Assembly (NCBI GenBank): GCA_016802295.1
Contig: JAESIW010000064.1
Coordinates: 594,778-658,777 of the forward strand
DNA from: Brachionus rotundiformis
Taxonomy: Eukaryota > Rotifera > Eurotatoria > Ploima > Brachionidae
Reading direction: 5' to 3'
DNA: 64,000 nucleotides
Shown: positions 10,249 to 23,600 of the stretch, piece after piece
Numbering within the stretch: the stretch's first letter is position 1
Layout of the letters: every line of letters starts with the position of its first letter
Program-made: the position numbers and the translations under genes
Notes under the pieces: model-generated
Database searches by the model: none
Told to the model about the DNA's origin: nothing
The model's input: the letters and a program-made list of their open reading frames with translations, nothing else

Positions 10249-12160
10249 TTTTGGAAAAATTCTTGAAAATGGATGCTTTTAAACCCAGAAAATGGATTTC
10301 AATATTTAAAACTTAGGTAATCTTTAAACCGATTAGATAACAGCGATTTTGTCTAGGTTTTAATTGAATTTGGACTGAATCCTGTGTGATTAATGTATTG
10401 CGCAATTGCAATCAATCTTGTACAAATGGGAGAAAATTTTTTCCATTTATACTTGTATAATTAATTGCTGTCCAGAATGGCTCTATATGAGAATAATTAA
10501 TTTCGTGTATTCGTGTTTATTCGTTAATTAAAGCAATTCTCCTTTAATGAGTGTAATTGTCAATTAACCATTTTCAAGATAAGTTTAGTTTGATATTGGC
10601 GGCATCACAATTTAATAGAGGATAAACTTGGTCTTAGATTTCTTAAATGGAAATTTAATGTCCCTTTTTCAAGAATATGAGAGTAATCGGTCTGTACATT
10701 TATCTAGTTATTTTGTTATGCTTTCCTATAATAATTAAATAACCAAATATTGGATTAATTCAATTTATTACTAATTGCTTGTAAAGAATATTTATTTAAT
10801 TTAATTATTTTTTTAGAATTATTATTTAGTAATTAAAAAAATTTTACTAATTTTTCATTAAAAAAAATTGTTTAAATATTTTAGACTAAGCGAGAGAGTG
10901 CTTGTCCAGTAGACTGTCCAAAAATTTGTAATTATTTGAGCTTATAGAAGCGGTATAGCAGAAAATCGACTTCAATTTATCTTAAAAATTTATACCAATT
11001 CAATTATTTTTTTAAGAATGCTTTCAGATAAATTCTCTAGATAAAAAGTTCTTTTGCTTATTATCAAATAGACAGAAATAATTTGTTTAAAAAAATAATA
11101 ATTTGAAAAATTTTCAAAAAATTTTGCTAAAGAAAAAGCAATAATAGGGTTATGTTAATCCTCAGACTAAAAATATTTTTTTTTTTAATTTTTAAATAAC
11201 ATATCCTAAACCTTGTTTGTTTGTTTTTGAAGAAATTGGGAAGCTGTCAAACATTCAAAATATTAATTAGAAAAAAAATTTTATTTTTCGTTTAATTTTT
11301 TTTAAGATAATTTTTGCCATAATAAAAATAACATAAAAAAATTGTTGATTTAAAAATAATTTTTTAAATTTTGACTCTTTAATTTTTGAGATTTTAAAAT
11401 TTATTTTAAAATAAGAATAAATTTCGATTTCAGTTTTTTACTAATAAAACTGCTTGATTTTTATATGTTTTCCAGATTTAAATAAAAATTTATATAAAAG
11501 GTTAATCTTGTAATAAACACATTTGAGCAAGATAACTTACAAATTTCAGCCAAATTAAATTAGTAATTAAAATAAAAATCTTGATTTTTTCGATTTATTC
11601 TTAAACATATTGCTATTTACAAGTATTAGAGTAAAGGATATGATTATAACAATTTTATTCGCTTTAACAAATTAACAATACAAATAAACAATATTTGTTT
11701 ATGAGCAATACGAGGATAATCTGGGAATAAAGTAATCTAAATAGCGCCAGAAAAAAAAAAGCTTAATTATTGTTTGATTAAGAATAACAAAATAATTTTC
11801 CTTGTTAGATAGGAACTGACGAGTGCAAGCGATTTCCAAGTAAAACGATTGGTTATCTAAATTAAAAATCTAAAGAATGCTGTTATTTGATATAGACTCA
11901 AAGCATATTTTTCTGTAATCTAGGAGAAAATGGTCTATTTGAGGGGAAATAACCATTTTTGGTAAGAAAAGACGATAGTAAGATTCTAGAGCAAGCTTAT
12001 AAATAAGCTAAGTTTCAGTATAAATACAAAATCAGTTTTTTTTTCTGCTGAAAATGCACCACTCATTTATCAACTTATTTCTATTTATTTTGAAAATTAT
12101 TTTAAAATATTTATTAAAATAAAATGAAATTTTAGACAATTAAACTTAAGGGAGATAAAA
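10249..12160. other. Long intergenic region with myosin promoter
   Basis: About 1.9 kb of AT-rich DNA without a coding frame. Its right end holds the core promoter and 5' leader of the myosin gene; a 5' UTR intron ending in the TTTTAG just upstream of the leader is possible. Confidence 0.6.
11998..12026 (+). promoter_or_regulatory. Paired TATA boxes upstream of myosin heavy chain
   Basis: Two TATAAATA octamers at 11998-12005 and 12019-12026, in otherwise TATA-poor flanks, lie 135-165 bases upstream of the myosin ATG. A strong TATA promoter suits an abundantly expressed muscle gene. Assignment is by motif and position only. Confidence 0.45.
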
Positions 12161-15100
12161 ATGTTAGCTAATTTAAACGATCCAGAAGTAGTCGAGTCAT
12201 TGAAGTATTTGGTTGTTCCGCAAGCAGAGAAAATCAAGGCTCAGGCTAAACCATTTGATGGCAAAAAAAACTTCTGGCTAGCAGATAAAGCCGAAGGTTA
12301 TATTTCTTGTGAAGTGCAAAGTGAGAAAGGTGACCAAGCTACTGTAAAGACCAGCAAAGGCGAGACTGTCACTGTCAAGAAGGATGATTTGGAACAAATG
12401 AATCCACCCAAGTTTGAAAAATGTGAAGATATGGCCGATTTAACTTACTTGAACGATGCCTCTATCTTGCACAACTTGAGAAGTCGTTACATGAGCTGGC
12501 TTATCTATGTAAATTTTACCAATACCAACTAAAAAAAAATTATTTTTTGAGTAAAAATATTTTTATTTCTAGACTTATTCAGGCTTGTTTTGTATTGCTA
12601 TAAATCCGTACAAGCGCTTGCCAGTTTACACCATGAAGATGGTTGATTTGTATCGTGGTAAAAAGAAAAACGAAGTACCACCGCATTTGTATTCAATTGC
12701 TGACAATGCTTACGCCAACATGTTGAGAGACCGTGACAATCAGTCAATGTTGATCACGTAATTTTATACTAAAAAAATTTATTCTTTCAGTTTAATAATG
12801 AATAAATAAGTGGTGAGTCTGGAGCTGGTAAAACCGAAAACACCAAGAAAGTCATTCAGTACTTTGCCTTCGTTGCCTGCACTGGTTCAGCAGCCAAAAA
12901 GGATGAAGGCGTAAAAATACAAATAAACAAAAAATTTAAAAGAATTTAAATTGTTTTATTTAGAAAAAAGAGGCTAATTTGGAAGACCAAATTGTCTCGG
13001 CCAATCCTGTACTTGAAGCTTATGGTAATGCCAAGACAACTCGTAACAACAACTCATCTCGATTCGTAAGAATATTTTAGAAGAAAAAAAAGTTTAAAAT
13101 TAATTTCAAAAAAAGGGTAAATTTATCCGAATCCATTTTGGTCCAACTGGTAAAATTGCTGGTGCGGACATTGAGTCTTATTTACTTGAGAAATCAAGAG
13201 TTACCTTTCAACAGCCTGCTGAAAGAAATTATCACATTTTCTATCAATTGTTGGCGCCTGGGTATCCGAGATATCAACGTAAAAATTAAAAATTGTTTAA
13301 AAAAATTAGAAATCTATTTATTTAAAATTTTTTAGAGGAATTATTGGTTGAGCCAGATGCTTCAAAATACTTTTTCATTGCGCAAGGTATGCTGACAATC
13401 GACAACGTAGATGATGCTGAGGAAATGAAATTGACCGACGAGGCTTTTGATATTTTGAATTTCAGCCAGCAAGAAAAAAGTGACTTGTTTAAAGCTACTG
13501 GTGCCATTATGCACTGGGGTAATTCAAAATGGAAACAAAGACCAAGAGAGGAACAAGCCGAAACTGATGGTACCGAGGAATGTGAAAAAGTTGCCCACTT
13601 ATTGGGTGTTGAGTCTGCTGATTTGATCAAGGGTCTTTTGAAACCAAGAATCAAAGTTGGTAATGAATATGTGAACAAGGGTCAAAATAAAGACCAAGTT
13701 TGCAACTCAATTGGAGCCTTGTCAAAGTCAATTTACTCACGTCTTTTCCAATGGTTGGTAGATAGAGTAAATGAGACATTGGATGTCAAAACAAAAAGAC
13801 AATACTTTATTGGTGTCTTGGATATTGCTGGCTTTGAAATTTTCGACTATAATGGCTTTGAACAATTGTGTATTAATTACACTAATGAGAGATTGCAGCA
13901 ATTTTTCAATCATCATATGTTTGTTTTAGAACAAGAAGAGTACAAAAAAGAGGGCATTCAATGGGAAATGATTAACTTTGGCATGGATTTGCAAGCTTGC
14001 ATTGATTTAATTGAGAAGCCCATGGGTATTTTATCAATCCTAGAAGAAGAGTGTATTGTACCTAAAGCTTCTGATAAAACATTTCAAGAAAAATTATATG
14101 CTCAACATTTGGGCAAACATCCTAACTTTGGCAAACCAAAACCGGCTAAAGGTAAAGCCGAAGCTCATTTTGATTTGCATCACTATGCTGGCACTGTTTC
14201 GTACAGTGTTACTGGTTGGTTGGAAAAAAATAAAGATCCTATTAATACCACTGTAGCTACATTGTTCAAAACTAGCAAGACAAATGCCCTATTGGCCAAA
14301 TTATACAAAGATATGGGTCAAGAAGAAGAAAAAGGAAAAGCTAAAAAAGGTGGTGGTATGCAAACTATTTCGTCTGGACATAGAGAACAATTGAACAAGC
14401 TAATGAACACTTTGAAGCAAACTCATCCTCATTTTGTTCGTTGTATTATTCCAAACGAAATCAAAACAGGTGGTGTTTTGGATCCTCATTTGGTAATGCA
14501 TCAATTAAAGTGTAATGGTGTATTGGAAGGTATTCGTATTTGCCGTAAAGGCTTCCCAAACAGAATGATGTATGCTGAATTCAAACAACGTTACAGCATT
14601 TTGGCTCCAAACGCTGTACCAAAAGGATTTGTAGACGCAACCAAAGCTACTAGTTCAATTTTGAAGGATATTGCCTTGGGCGAGGATTTGTTCCGACTTG
14701 GTCACACAAAGGTTTTCTTCAGAGCAGGAGTTCTAGGTCATCTTGAAGACTTGAGAGACTCGGCTATTTCCAAGATAATTTGCATGCTTCAAGCCCACAT
14801 TCGCATGTTTATCATGAAGAAAGCCTACAAGGTTATGTTGGATCAGAGATTGGCATTGAGTGTTTTACAAAGAAACATCAAAGCTTATTTATCTTTGAGA
14901 AATTGGGCTTGGTGGAAATTGTATACCAAAGTCAAGCCATTATTGTCTGTTGCAAGACAGGAAGAAGAAATCAAGGCTAGAGAAGAGGAATTCAGCAAGT
15001 TGAAAGAAAATTTCGAAAAAGAAGAAAAATTAAGAAAAGAATTGGAAGAGACCAATTTGAAATTGTTGAAAGAAAAAAACGACTTGTACACTCAATTACA

Positions 15101-18100
15101 ATCAGAAAGAGATAACAGTGGTAATGCAGAAGAAAAAATCCAAAAATTAGTCTTGCAAAAGGCAGATTTGGAGAGTCAAGTCAAAGAAATGGAAGAAAAA
15201 CTTGGCGAACAAGAGACCAACGCATCTGATCTTAATTCCAAAAAGAAAAAATTGGAGCAAGATATCAATGATTTGAAAAAAGATATTGACGACTTGCGTT
15301 CAAAATTAAACAAGTCAGATAATGACAACAAATCAAAAGATAACCAAATACATAAGTTGCAAGACGAAATGGCCCATCAGGATGAAGCATTAACAAAATT
15401 GAACAGAGAAAAGAAACGCTTGGAAGAAAATAATGCCAAAACATTAGAACAATTGCAGCAAGAAGAGGATAAAGTAAACCATTTGAACAAAGTTAAAACA
15501 AAGCTTGAGCAAACATTGGACGAATCAGAGGACAATTTGGAAAGAGAAAAGAAAGGTCGCGCTGATTTGGACAAGGCTAAGAGAAAATTAGAGTCAGATT
15601 TAAAAAATTCCCAGGCTCAAATAGAAGAAATTGAACGATTAAAGAAGGACTTGGAAGACAATCTTAAGAGAAAAGATGCTGAGCTTAACAACATGGGTTC
15701 CAAAGTCGAGGATGAACATGGTCAAGTCGTCAGCTTGCAAAAAAAAATTAAGGAATTGCAAAAAAGACTAGAGGAAGCCGATGAAGAAATGGAAGCTGAG
15801 AGACAAGCCAAGAGCAAAGCCGAGAAACAAAGAGCCGATTTATCTCGTGAATTGGACGAGTTAAATGAAAGACTAGAAGAGGCAGGTGGTGCTTCGACTG
15901 CTCAACTAGAACTGAACAAGAAGCGTGAAGCTGAATTGGCTAAATTGAGACGTGACTTGGAAGATGCTAATTTGCAGCATGAGGCAACTACTTCCCAATT
16001 AAGAAAGAAGCACCAAGATGCGGTTAATGAAATGGCCGAACAAATTGATCAATTACAGAAGGGCAAGAACAAGTGAAGCTTTTTTATTTTTTTATAATTT
16101 TTTAAAAATTATTTAATATTATTTTAAAGACTAGAAAAAGAAAAACAATTGATTAAATCAGAAGTTGATGATGCAAAACTTCAAATAGAACAAGCTAATA
16201 AGGCTAAAGTAATATTGAGTTGAAAATTTGGTAGTGTGGAATTGGTTTTATATGCATTGAATTTGCATGACCTTAAATATATAATGAATATGAAATGATT
16301 AATAAAAATTTGAAAATTCAGGCCAATGTTGAGAAGTTGGTTAAGCAGTTAGAGATCCAGTTGCAAGAATTGGCAATCAAATTGGACGATTCGGCTCGCG
16401 AATCTTCCGAATTGAACTCACATAAAAACAAATTACAATCTGAGAACTCCAATTTGATTCAGCAAATTGAGGACTTGGAAAGTCAAATAAGTGGTTTTGG
16501 AAAAACCAAGCAACAATTACAGGCTCAGATTGAGGACGCCAAACGAAGTGCCGAGGAAGAAGCTCGAGCTAAAAGCTCTTTAACTCAGCAATTAAAGAAT
16601 TTGTCACTGGATTTGGAACAAGTTCGTGAACAGTATGAAGAAGAACACGAAGCTAAAGCCGAAATTCAAAAACAATTTGCTAAGATTAATACCGAAATGC
16701 AGCAATGGAGATCTAAGTATGAAACTGAAGGTTTGGCTAGAGCTGAAGAACTCGAGGAGGCCAAGAGAAAGCTTGCTGCCAAGCTAAGTGAAGCCGAAGA
16801 GCAAGTAGAACAGGCTTTGGCTAAATGCAATAGTCTTGAAAAGACCAAACAAAGATTACAAAATGAAGTTGAGGATTTAATGGTCGATGTTGAAAGAGCT
16901 AACTCAAATGCCAATGCCATGGAAAAGAAGCAAAAACAATTTGACAAACTGATTGGAGAATGGAAGCAAAAATGTGAAGACATCACTTTGGAATTGGACG
17001 CCTCTCAAAAAGAGTCACGTCAATATTCAACCGAGTTGTTTAAATTGAAGACCCAATATGAAGAAACCCATGAATCAATCGAGGCCTTGAGACGTGAAAA
17101 CAAAAATTTGTCAGATGAAATAAAAGACTTGATGGATCAGCTTGGTGATGGAGGAAAATCCATCCATGAACTAGAAAAGTCTAGAAAACGACTTGAAATA
17201 GAAAAAGAAGAGCTACAGGCTGCTTTGGAGGAAGCTGAAGGAGCTTTGGAACAAGAAGAAGCCAAAGTGTTGAGGGCTCAATTGGAATTGAGTCAAGTTA
17301 GACAAGAAATTGATAGACGCCTACACGAAAAAGAAGAAGAGTTTGAAAATACAAGACGCAACCATCAACGCGCCTTGGAATCTATGCAAGCCAGCTTAGA
17401 GGCTGAAACAAAAGGTAAAGCCGAGGCCATAAGACAAAAGAAAAAGCTTGAATCTGACATAAATGAGCTTGAAATCGCCTTGGATCATTCGAACAGAGCT
17501 AATGCTGATCTTCAAAAGGCAAACAAAAAATTACAGCTCAATATTGCTGAATTACAGGCTCAAATTGAAGATGAACAGCGCCAAAAGGAAGAAGCCAAAG
17601 AAGCTACTGCTCAAGCTGAGCGTCGTGCTGATTTGCTTGCTTCGGAATTGGATGAGATCAGAACCGCACTTGAGCAAGCCGAAAAAGCTCGTAAAGCTGC
17701 TGAAAACGACTTGCATGAAGCTGCTGACAGAATTAGTGAGTTAGGAGCTGCTAATTCGAACCTTGGCGCTCAAAAAAGAAAATTGGAAAATGACATGGCT
17801 GGATTAAAGGCTGATTTGGATGAGTCCATTGCTGAATTGAAAAATTCTGAAGAGCGTGTTCGCAAGACCTCGGCTGATGCTGCTAGATTAGCCGAAGAAT
17901 TGCGTCAAGAACAAGTATACTTTTTTTTTAAATTTTGTTTAATTAAATTTAAATTTTTGTTATAATTAATATTCTTAATCTAGGAACATGTTTCGAGTGT
18001 TGAAAAATTAAGAAAAGCTCTTGAGCAACAAGTTAAAGATTTGCAAATTCGTCTGGATGAAGCCGAAGCTAATGCTCTAAAAGGCGGAAAAAGAATCATC

Positions 18101-18647
18101 CAAAAACTTGAACAAAGAGTACATTTTTCTTAATTATTTGTCTCTTAATTAATAAATATGTATTTTCAGATTCATCAATTGGAATCTGAATTGGATATGG
18201 AACAAAGACACCATCAAGAAACTTTGAAAGAGGTGAGGAAAAATGACAGAAGACTAAAGGAATTGGCCTTCCAAGCAGAAGAAGACCGAAAAAATCAAGC
18301 TAGATTACAAGACTTGGTTGAAAAGCTCCAGAATAAACTAAAAGTCTACAAGAGACAAGTCGAAGAGGCTGAGGAAATCGCTGCTGTTAACCTTGCGAAA
18401 TTTCGTAAGGTTCAAAGTGAACTGGATGATGCTGAAGAAAGAGCTGGTCAAGCAGAGAGCCTCCTCAATAAACAAAGAGTTAAGAATCGTAGTACAGTTT
18501 CCCAAGGAAGAGCTAGTTCTCCTCAAGTAGAAATATAATAAAGATTTTTTACTTAAATTTACTAAATTAAAATTTTTACCAAAGAGAGAGCAAACAGTTC
18601 GTGCAACCAGTATTGCAAGAGCTAGTTCGGTCAGAAGATTGTTATAA
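12161..18647 (+). CDS. Mhc: Muscle myosin heavy chain (myosin II)
   Basis: Eleven exons (12161-12508, 12573-12757, 12811-12910, 12964-13065, 13116-13278, 13336-16072, 16130-16208, 16322-17914, 17984-18118, 18170-18526, 18585-18647) encode 1953 aa, the normal length for striated-type myosin II. The N-terminal SH3-like region (FWLADKAEGYISCEV) precedes the motor: P-loop GESGAGKT about 179-186, switch I NNSSRFGKFIRIHFG, switch II DIAGFEIF, actin-binding HPHFVRCIIPNE, and the SH1/SH2 helix LKCNGVLEGIRICRKGFPNR about 690-708. A lever arm with IQ-type sequence leads at about residue 840 into a coiled-coil rod of over 1000 residues that assembles thick filaments. Introns are 45-115 nt. Each motor segment occurs once, with no duplicated alternative exons as in insect Mhc. 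Two C-termini are possible: reading through exon 10 gives QVEI-stop at 18538; splicing to exon 11 gives a Ser/Arg-rich tail ending ARASSVRRLL. Confidence 0.97.
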
Positions 18648-18810
18648 ACAAACAATTAGTTTTAATTGAAATCTAATTTAGCTTAGAAATATTAAAATTT
18701 GATTCTCCCTTAAATAAATAAAAAATGATCTTTCAGATGAATTTTATTTTGTTCATTAAATAAAAAATATAATTATATACATTTTTATTTAACTTCATAG
18801 ATAAATTTTA

Positions 18811-19163
18811 CTAATTTGATGCATCTTCTAGAAATAATTCATCATAAGATGGCAATCTGTCATCGATAGTTCTAGCCTCTCTTGTTAAAGATATTGAATC
18901 CGAGTTGTACCTCGCGATAGAAAAGAGTCTATAATTTCGTGAATCTCTATCTTCGATTGTGTCATTTGTTTGAACCGAATCTTCAATTTATCTTTTTATA
19001 AAATATTTAAAAAGATTGGTTAGTAGTACTTACCAACTTTTTTCTTCTTATTTTTACATGAAATTATCATTATAATTATAAGAATTATACTTAAGACCAC
19101 GCATACAATTATTGCTATTATCCAAAAAGGAAATTTGGAATCTTTACAAGTGTTGCATGCCAT
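18811..19163 (-). CDS. Small single-pass membrane protein with LPSYDE tail motif
   Basis: Two exons (19163-19034 and 18980-18811, 53-nt intron with a GTAAGT donor) encode 99 aa. A short Cys-containing N-terminus (MACNTCKDSKF) is followed by one strong transmembrane helix (residues about 12-35, Ile/Val-rich), a stop-transfer KNKKKK and an acidic cytoplasmic tail with Ser/Thr-Arg repeats. It ends near LPSYDELFLEDASN. LPxY/PPxY sequences bind WW domains of NEDD4-type ligases, and YDEL-type sequences can act in sorting; either is inference. The topology resembles the Shisa-like and PPxY proteins found elsewhere in this window. I do not recognise the family. Confidence 0.7.
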
Positions 19164-19995
19164 GTTTTATTGTAGGTTTAAAATTTTAATTCACTTATAA
19201 CATTGGTATTGGCATACTTTTAAGATTATAATTTTATAAAATGTTTTCAAGTAACTTTTAAAAAATTCGATCGATAAATATCTTTTTAAAAATTGTTTGT
19301 CAGCGGATATTCTTATTATTTATTTAGTTCTTACTTTTAAGTAATAGAATTTAAAATATATTAAAAATATAATAATTTTTAATAAAAAAATTTTCTATAA
19401 GGTGAAGGTAAAATTTACAGTCATATTGAATCAATTATTCGAATTATTTGATCCTGTTTTAGTTGAAAGTATTATTATAAGAAAGTTTTTATTTTAAAAT
19501 TTAGCTAAATTTAAGTTTTTAAAAATTAATATTATATTCTTAATTAAATTTAGATTTAAGTCAACTTATAATTAAAAGCATTATTAGGAAATCTGATTTT
19601 CTATCTTATTTATTAAAAAGATTTTTTCAGTTAATTTAAAAAACTAACTTTTAGAGATTATTTCTTGAGTTAGAAAGATAATTTCTTGCATTTTTTTACT
19701 TTTTTTTACGATATTTAAAATTTATTTTTCAATTGTCCTTTAAATTTTCAAAATAAGAATTAGAATATAAAGATTAAACGCTAATTACTTTATTCGTAAT
19801 TAATAATTAATTTAAATTTTGATAGCAAATATCATAAAAAATGAATTGAAAGCAAAAGTATGAATCTTTAGTTAATTCTTTTTAAAAATAGTGCAAATAT
19901 TTTAATTATATAAATAAAATATAATCAAGTTTTGAATAGAAAAAAAAATTCATTTTGAAATTTCTCAACATAAAAGTTAAGCATTCCAAAAAAAT
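19164..19995. other. Intergenic, no gene seen
   Basis: Divergent spacer between the small membrane protein (-) and the unknown gene at 19996 (+). AT-rich with no coding signal. Confidence 0.6.
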
Positions 19996-20573
19996 ATGTC
20001 CGCTGAATCATCCCAAACAGATATTTATAGTTTTCAACAAAACCTTTTTGCTAACTTGTTTGAAGAACTTCTTGCTGGCTTCAAAAATTTATTTGTGACT
20101 TTAAAAAATTTTTTCTTTAAAATAACACCTTATTTTGTTCAATTGAACAATATGCTTGGTATTTTTACAACCTATGTTCTTGAGTAAATTAATTTAGACT
20201 TATTGATAAAAATCTTCTAAAAGATTTATAATTTAGCTTCTTAAAAAATATTTTTTTTTCTGCTAGCGATACTTATGGAGTAAATGTTACCAATGAAACA
20301 GAACTGGTTGTTGTTGTAACAATTACTGATTCAAAAGGTCGACCAACTCGGTTCCATTTGGATCCCAACGAGTCCAAGCACACAAAAACATATGACGCAT
20401 CTCCAGTTACCATAAGCGCTAATCGACAGCAAGATGGACAAGCTGGCGAAGCTTTAATCACCATTTATGAAGCAAAAAAGAAGCAAAAAAATGCTCGTAT
20501 TGTCCAAAAAGGCACTAGCTTAGAACTTGTTCAGGATTTAGAATCAGTCAAAAATAAAGACAAAAATGAGTAA
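19996..20573 (+). CDS. Unknown soluble protein, two exons
   Basis: Exons 19996-20183 and 20267-20573 encode 164 aa. The N-terminal third is helical and rich in Phe and Leu (NLFANLFEELLAGFKNLF...), possibly amphipathic and membrane-associated rather than a classical signal. The remainder looks like a beta-sandwich or jelly-roll segment (VTNETELVVVVTITDSKGR, ALITIYEAKKKQKNARIVQK). The splice (GA|GTAAAT to TAG|C) is phase 2 and restores a continuous frame. No catalytic motif is visible and I cannot name a family. Its stop is 107 bases from the convergent V-ATPase stop. Confidence 0.6.
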
Positions 20574-20680
20574 CAGGTGCGTCTATTTATTAGAACTAAA
20601 AATAAATAAATAAATAAATAGTTATAAAATTCTGAACATCTATTTTTTTTCGCTACAAATCAGGATAATAATTTTGGAAA

Positions 20681-23600
20681 CTATATTTTGTCAGGATTTT
20701 CAGCCTGGTCAAGAATTTGTTGAAATGAAAATGGAGAAAACTGGTAGCCTTCGCCTTTATAAAATTTGCTTTGAAATTCAACCCAGTGAAGTCTGAGAGC
20801 GTGCAAAAAAGCAGATAAGCCTTCCATTAAGAGTAATACTCCGACAGTAAAAGCTGCCCATGGCACGAAAACCAACCACAAAATCAAAAAACCTGGAACA
20901 GATGCACTCTGGAGGCCTATTCTGAGAATCATAGTCCATAAAACTTCTGACAATTCTTAAAATAAAATCGATTAGCTATTAATAGTGATTTATATTGAAT
21001 ATTAACTATACCTGCATGGGCTAAACTTAAGGCCCATAAACGCAAATAGGAAGCTGTATGTGAGATACAGCCTAGAAAATATTCAATTGTGTGGATACAT
21101 TGCTCAACTGCGATCTCGCCCATTTCAAACTTTAAGATAAAATTTATTAGTTTTACAGATAAATTTTTTCCCCATTTAACAAAATAAAATAAATTAATTT
21201 AATAAAATTATAAACAAAAATAGAATAACAAATAAAATTAAAGCTAATTAATTAAATGATTATTTTTTTACTGCAAGTAACTTTAATTTTAAATTCATAT
21301 AAATTATAAATAGTGCCAAAAAAAAATTGAGTTCCAAAATACAATATTTATGATAGAGCATTATATAAAAGACAACATTTAGTCAACCTTTTCTTCAGAT
21401 TCGTCATTTTCAGTCAGAAATTCGGCATCACTATTAACCAAATAAGTGGATTCTTGATTAATAGAATCATTAGTGATCACATGACTATTAAAATCAGTCA
21501 TATGTCTCATGTCCTCTTCTAGTCTCACCCCACTCTATTTAAAAAAAAAAGTAAAGTTTTAATTACATGTTCATCTTCGTCATTGTGACTGGTATCTGGC
21601 GAGCCTTTGCCAAGAGGAGTTTCTGTCATATTTTTTAAGTCAACTCCTTCGTTCAAGTCACTGAAGTTATCTTCCTGGGCGATCGGATTCAAATGTCCTG
21701 AGTCCGATAACCGTTGACCAATCTAATATAACCTTTTCCGTATGCACAACAGCAATTAATTAAAAAATTACCTGAGATTTTCGCTTGTGTCTTAGATAGA
21801 GAATGATTGGTTTTCCCAAAAGCATTGTTGGAACACATAATACTGCCAAAATAATCAAAATTCTCTGTACTACAGACTGACCAGTATACAAAGCTTTGCA
21901 AGGATCTTCATCGGCAGCCGATTTGAAAAAGAACATATTTATCAATTCTTAAGAATTTTTTAATTCATTTTTTTTTTAAAGTTTAAATTATTTATCTACC
22001 AATTAATAAATTCGGTGCACATTGAGTCGAATAGGACGAACCATCAAAACGAATCCATTTTATAAATATCATCAGACAAAGATAGACAAAAATAAATGTG
22101 AGAAAAATGACCTGGGGAATAAATTCAAAAAATACGCTGACCATTTTACCAAAAAATCTAAATAAAATTTTTAAATTAAATACTTAATTTTTTTTCTTTG
22201 ATTTACAAATGATTAAGTAGAGACAATACTAGGCCGAACATCATCTGCATAATTCCAATAATTACTGAAAATTTCATCTTTAAAGAATTGGTAAATGCGA
22301 TTTTGTTAATGGACATTATCCAAATGGGGTCGATTCCAAATGGGTATGGAGTGCCAGAATACATTTTAACCTCATTGAGTGAATGGTTAATATTCGGGTT
22401 TGGATTCAAGTCAAAAACTGTCACTTTTTCAAAATCAAAATCTTTGGTAACTCCAACCTTCCAACTTGAACCAAATATGTTCATTGATTTCGAAAATACA
22501 TCATTATAAATGACTCCAGTGTAAATGCTAAACAAACCCATCAGCAATATTATGTATCTACCACCGAAAAATATTTGCCACACTTCATTTGTTTTGAACT
22601 TATTTTTTAGTTGATTTTCACGCAGAACCATAAAAAGTGCAAACAAAGTCATAATTAGACCATGTCCAGCATCGCCAAACATTACAGCAAATAAAAATGG
22701 AAATGTGATCACAGTAAATGGAGCTGGATTTATTTCCCGGTAGCTTGAAATACCATAAGCATCAACTATATTTTGAAATCCATCAGAAAATTTGTTTAGC
22801 CTGTGGTGAGTGGGTGGTTGTTCCTTGGTTTCCATTCTGTTAAGAATTGACTGTATATTACTTCCACTCAATTCCTTGGTAAAAAAAAAAATATATTTTT
22901 TTTCCAGCAATAAAAATTTAAATATTACAGTTCCTTTATCTAGCGCTAACTTAATTCTGGTCAGCTCATTAACCGGAGCCCAACATTCTGCAATAAGACA
23001 TTTCTGATTTACTTCCAAATTGAACATGTTCATGGTATGATAGATAGCTTTCATTTTACGCACTCGGCAAAACCAGGTCTTTACATTCAAAGCTGCATTT
23101 GTAAGCAGACTTTTTCTCAAGCTTAACGATTGGTCCAATACTGTTTTTAGCTCTTCAAGACGAGTCATCACACCTAATCCCATTTCACGTCGCTCACTAG
23201 CCGTTTCTGGACATGGATAAATGGTTGCCTTGAAACTAAAAGAAAAAATAAATTTATTTTTTATAAACTTAAACTTCGCCATATTACCCTTCGCATATTT
23301 TTTTTACTTTAATCTTCAATTGTTCACCTTGAAAGAACAGTATAAAAACTGTCTTGTTCACTTGGGAATTCTTTTTGGAAAAAAATTATTTTAGGAGATA
23401 AACAAATTTTAAATTTTGGAAAGAGCATTTAGAGCTAAATAAGAAGAAATACTTTTTAATTTATCTTTTTTATCTATCTGAAAGTATTAACATCAACACT
23501 ATGTTGGTTGAACTTACAGTTTTTGGATCTTCAAGGGTTTCTTCGATTTCAGCAGTTCTCAAAAAAACATTGCCACGGCAAATGCGCCAAAGCATTAGTT

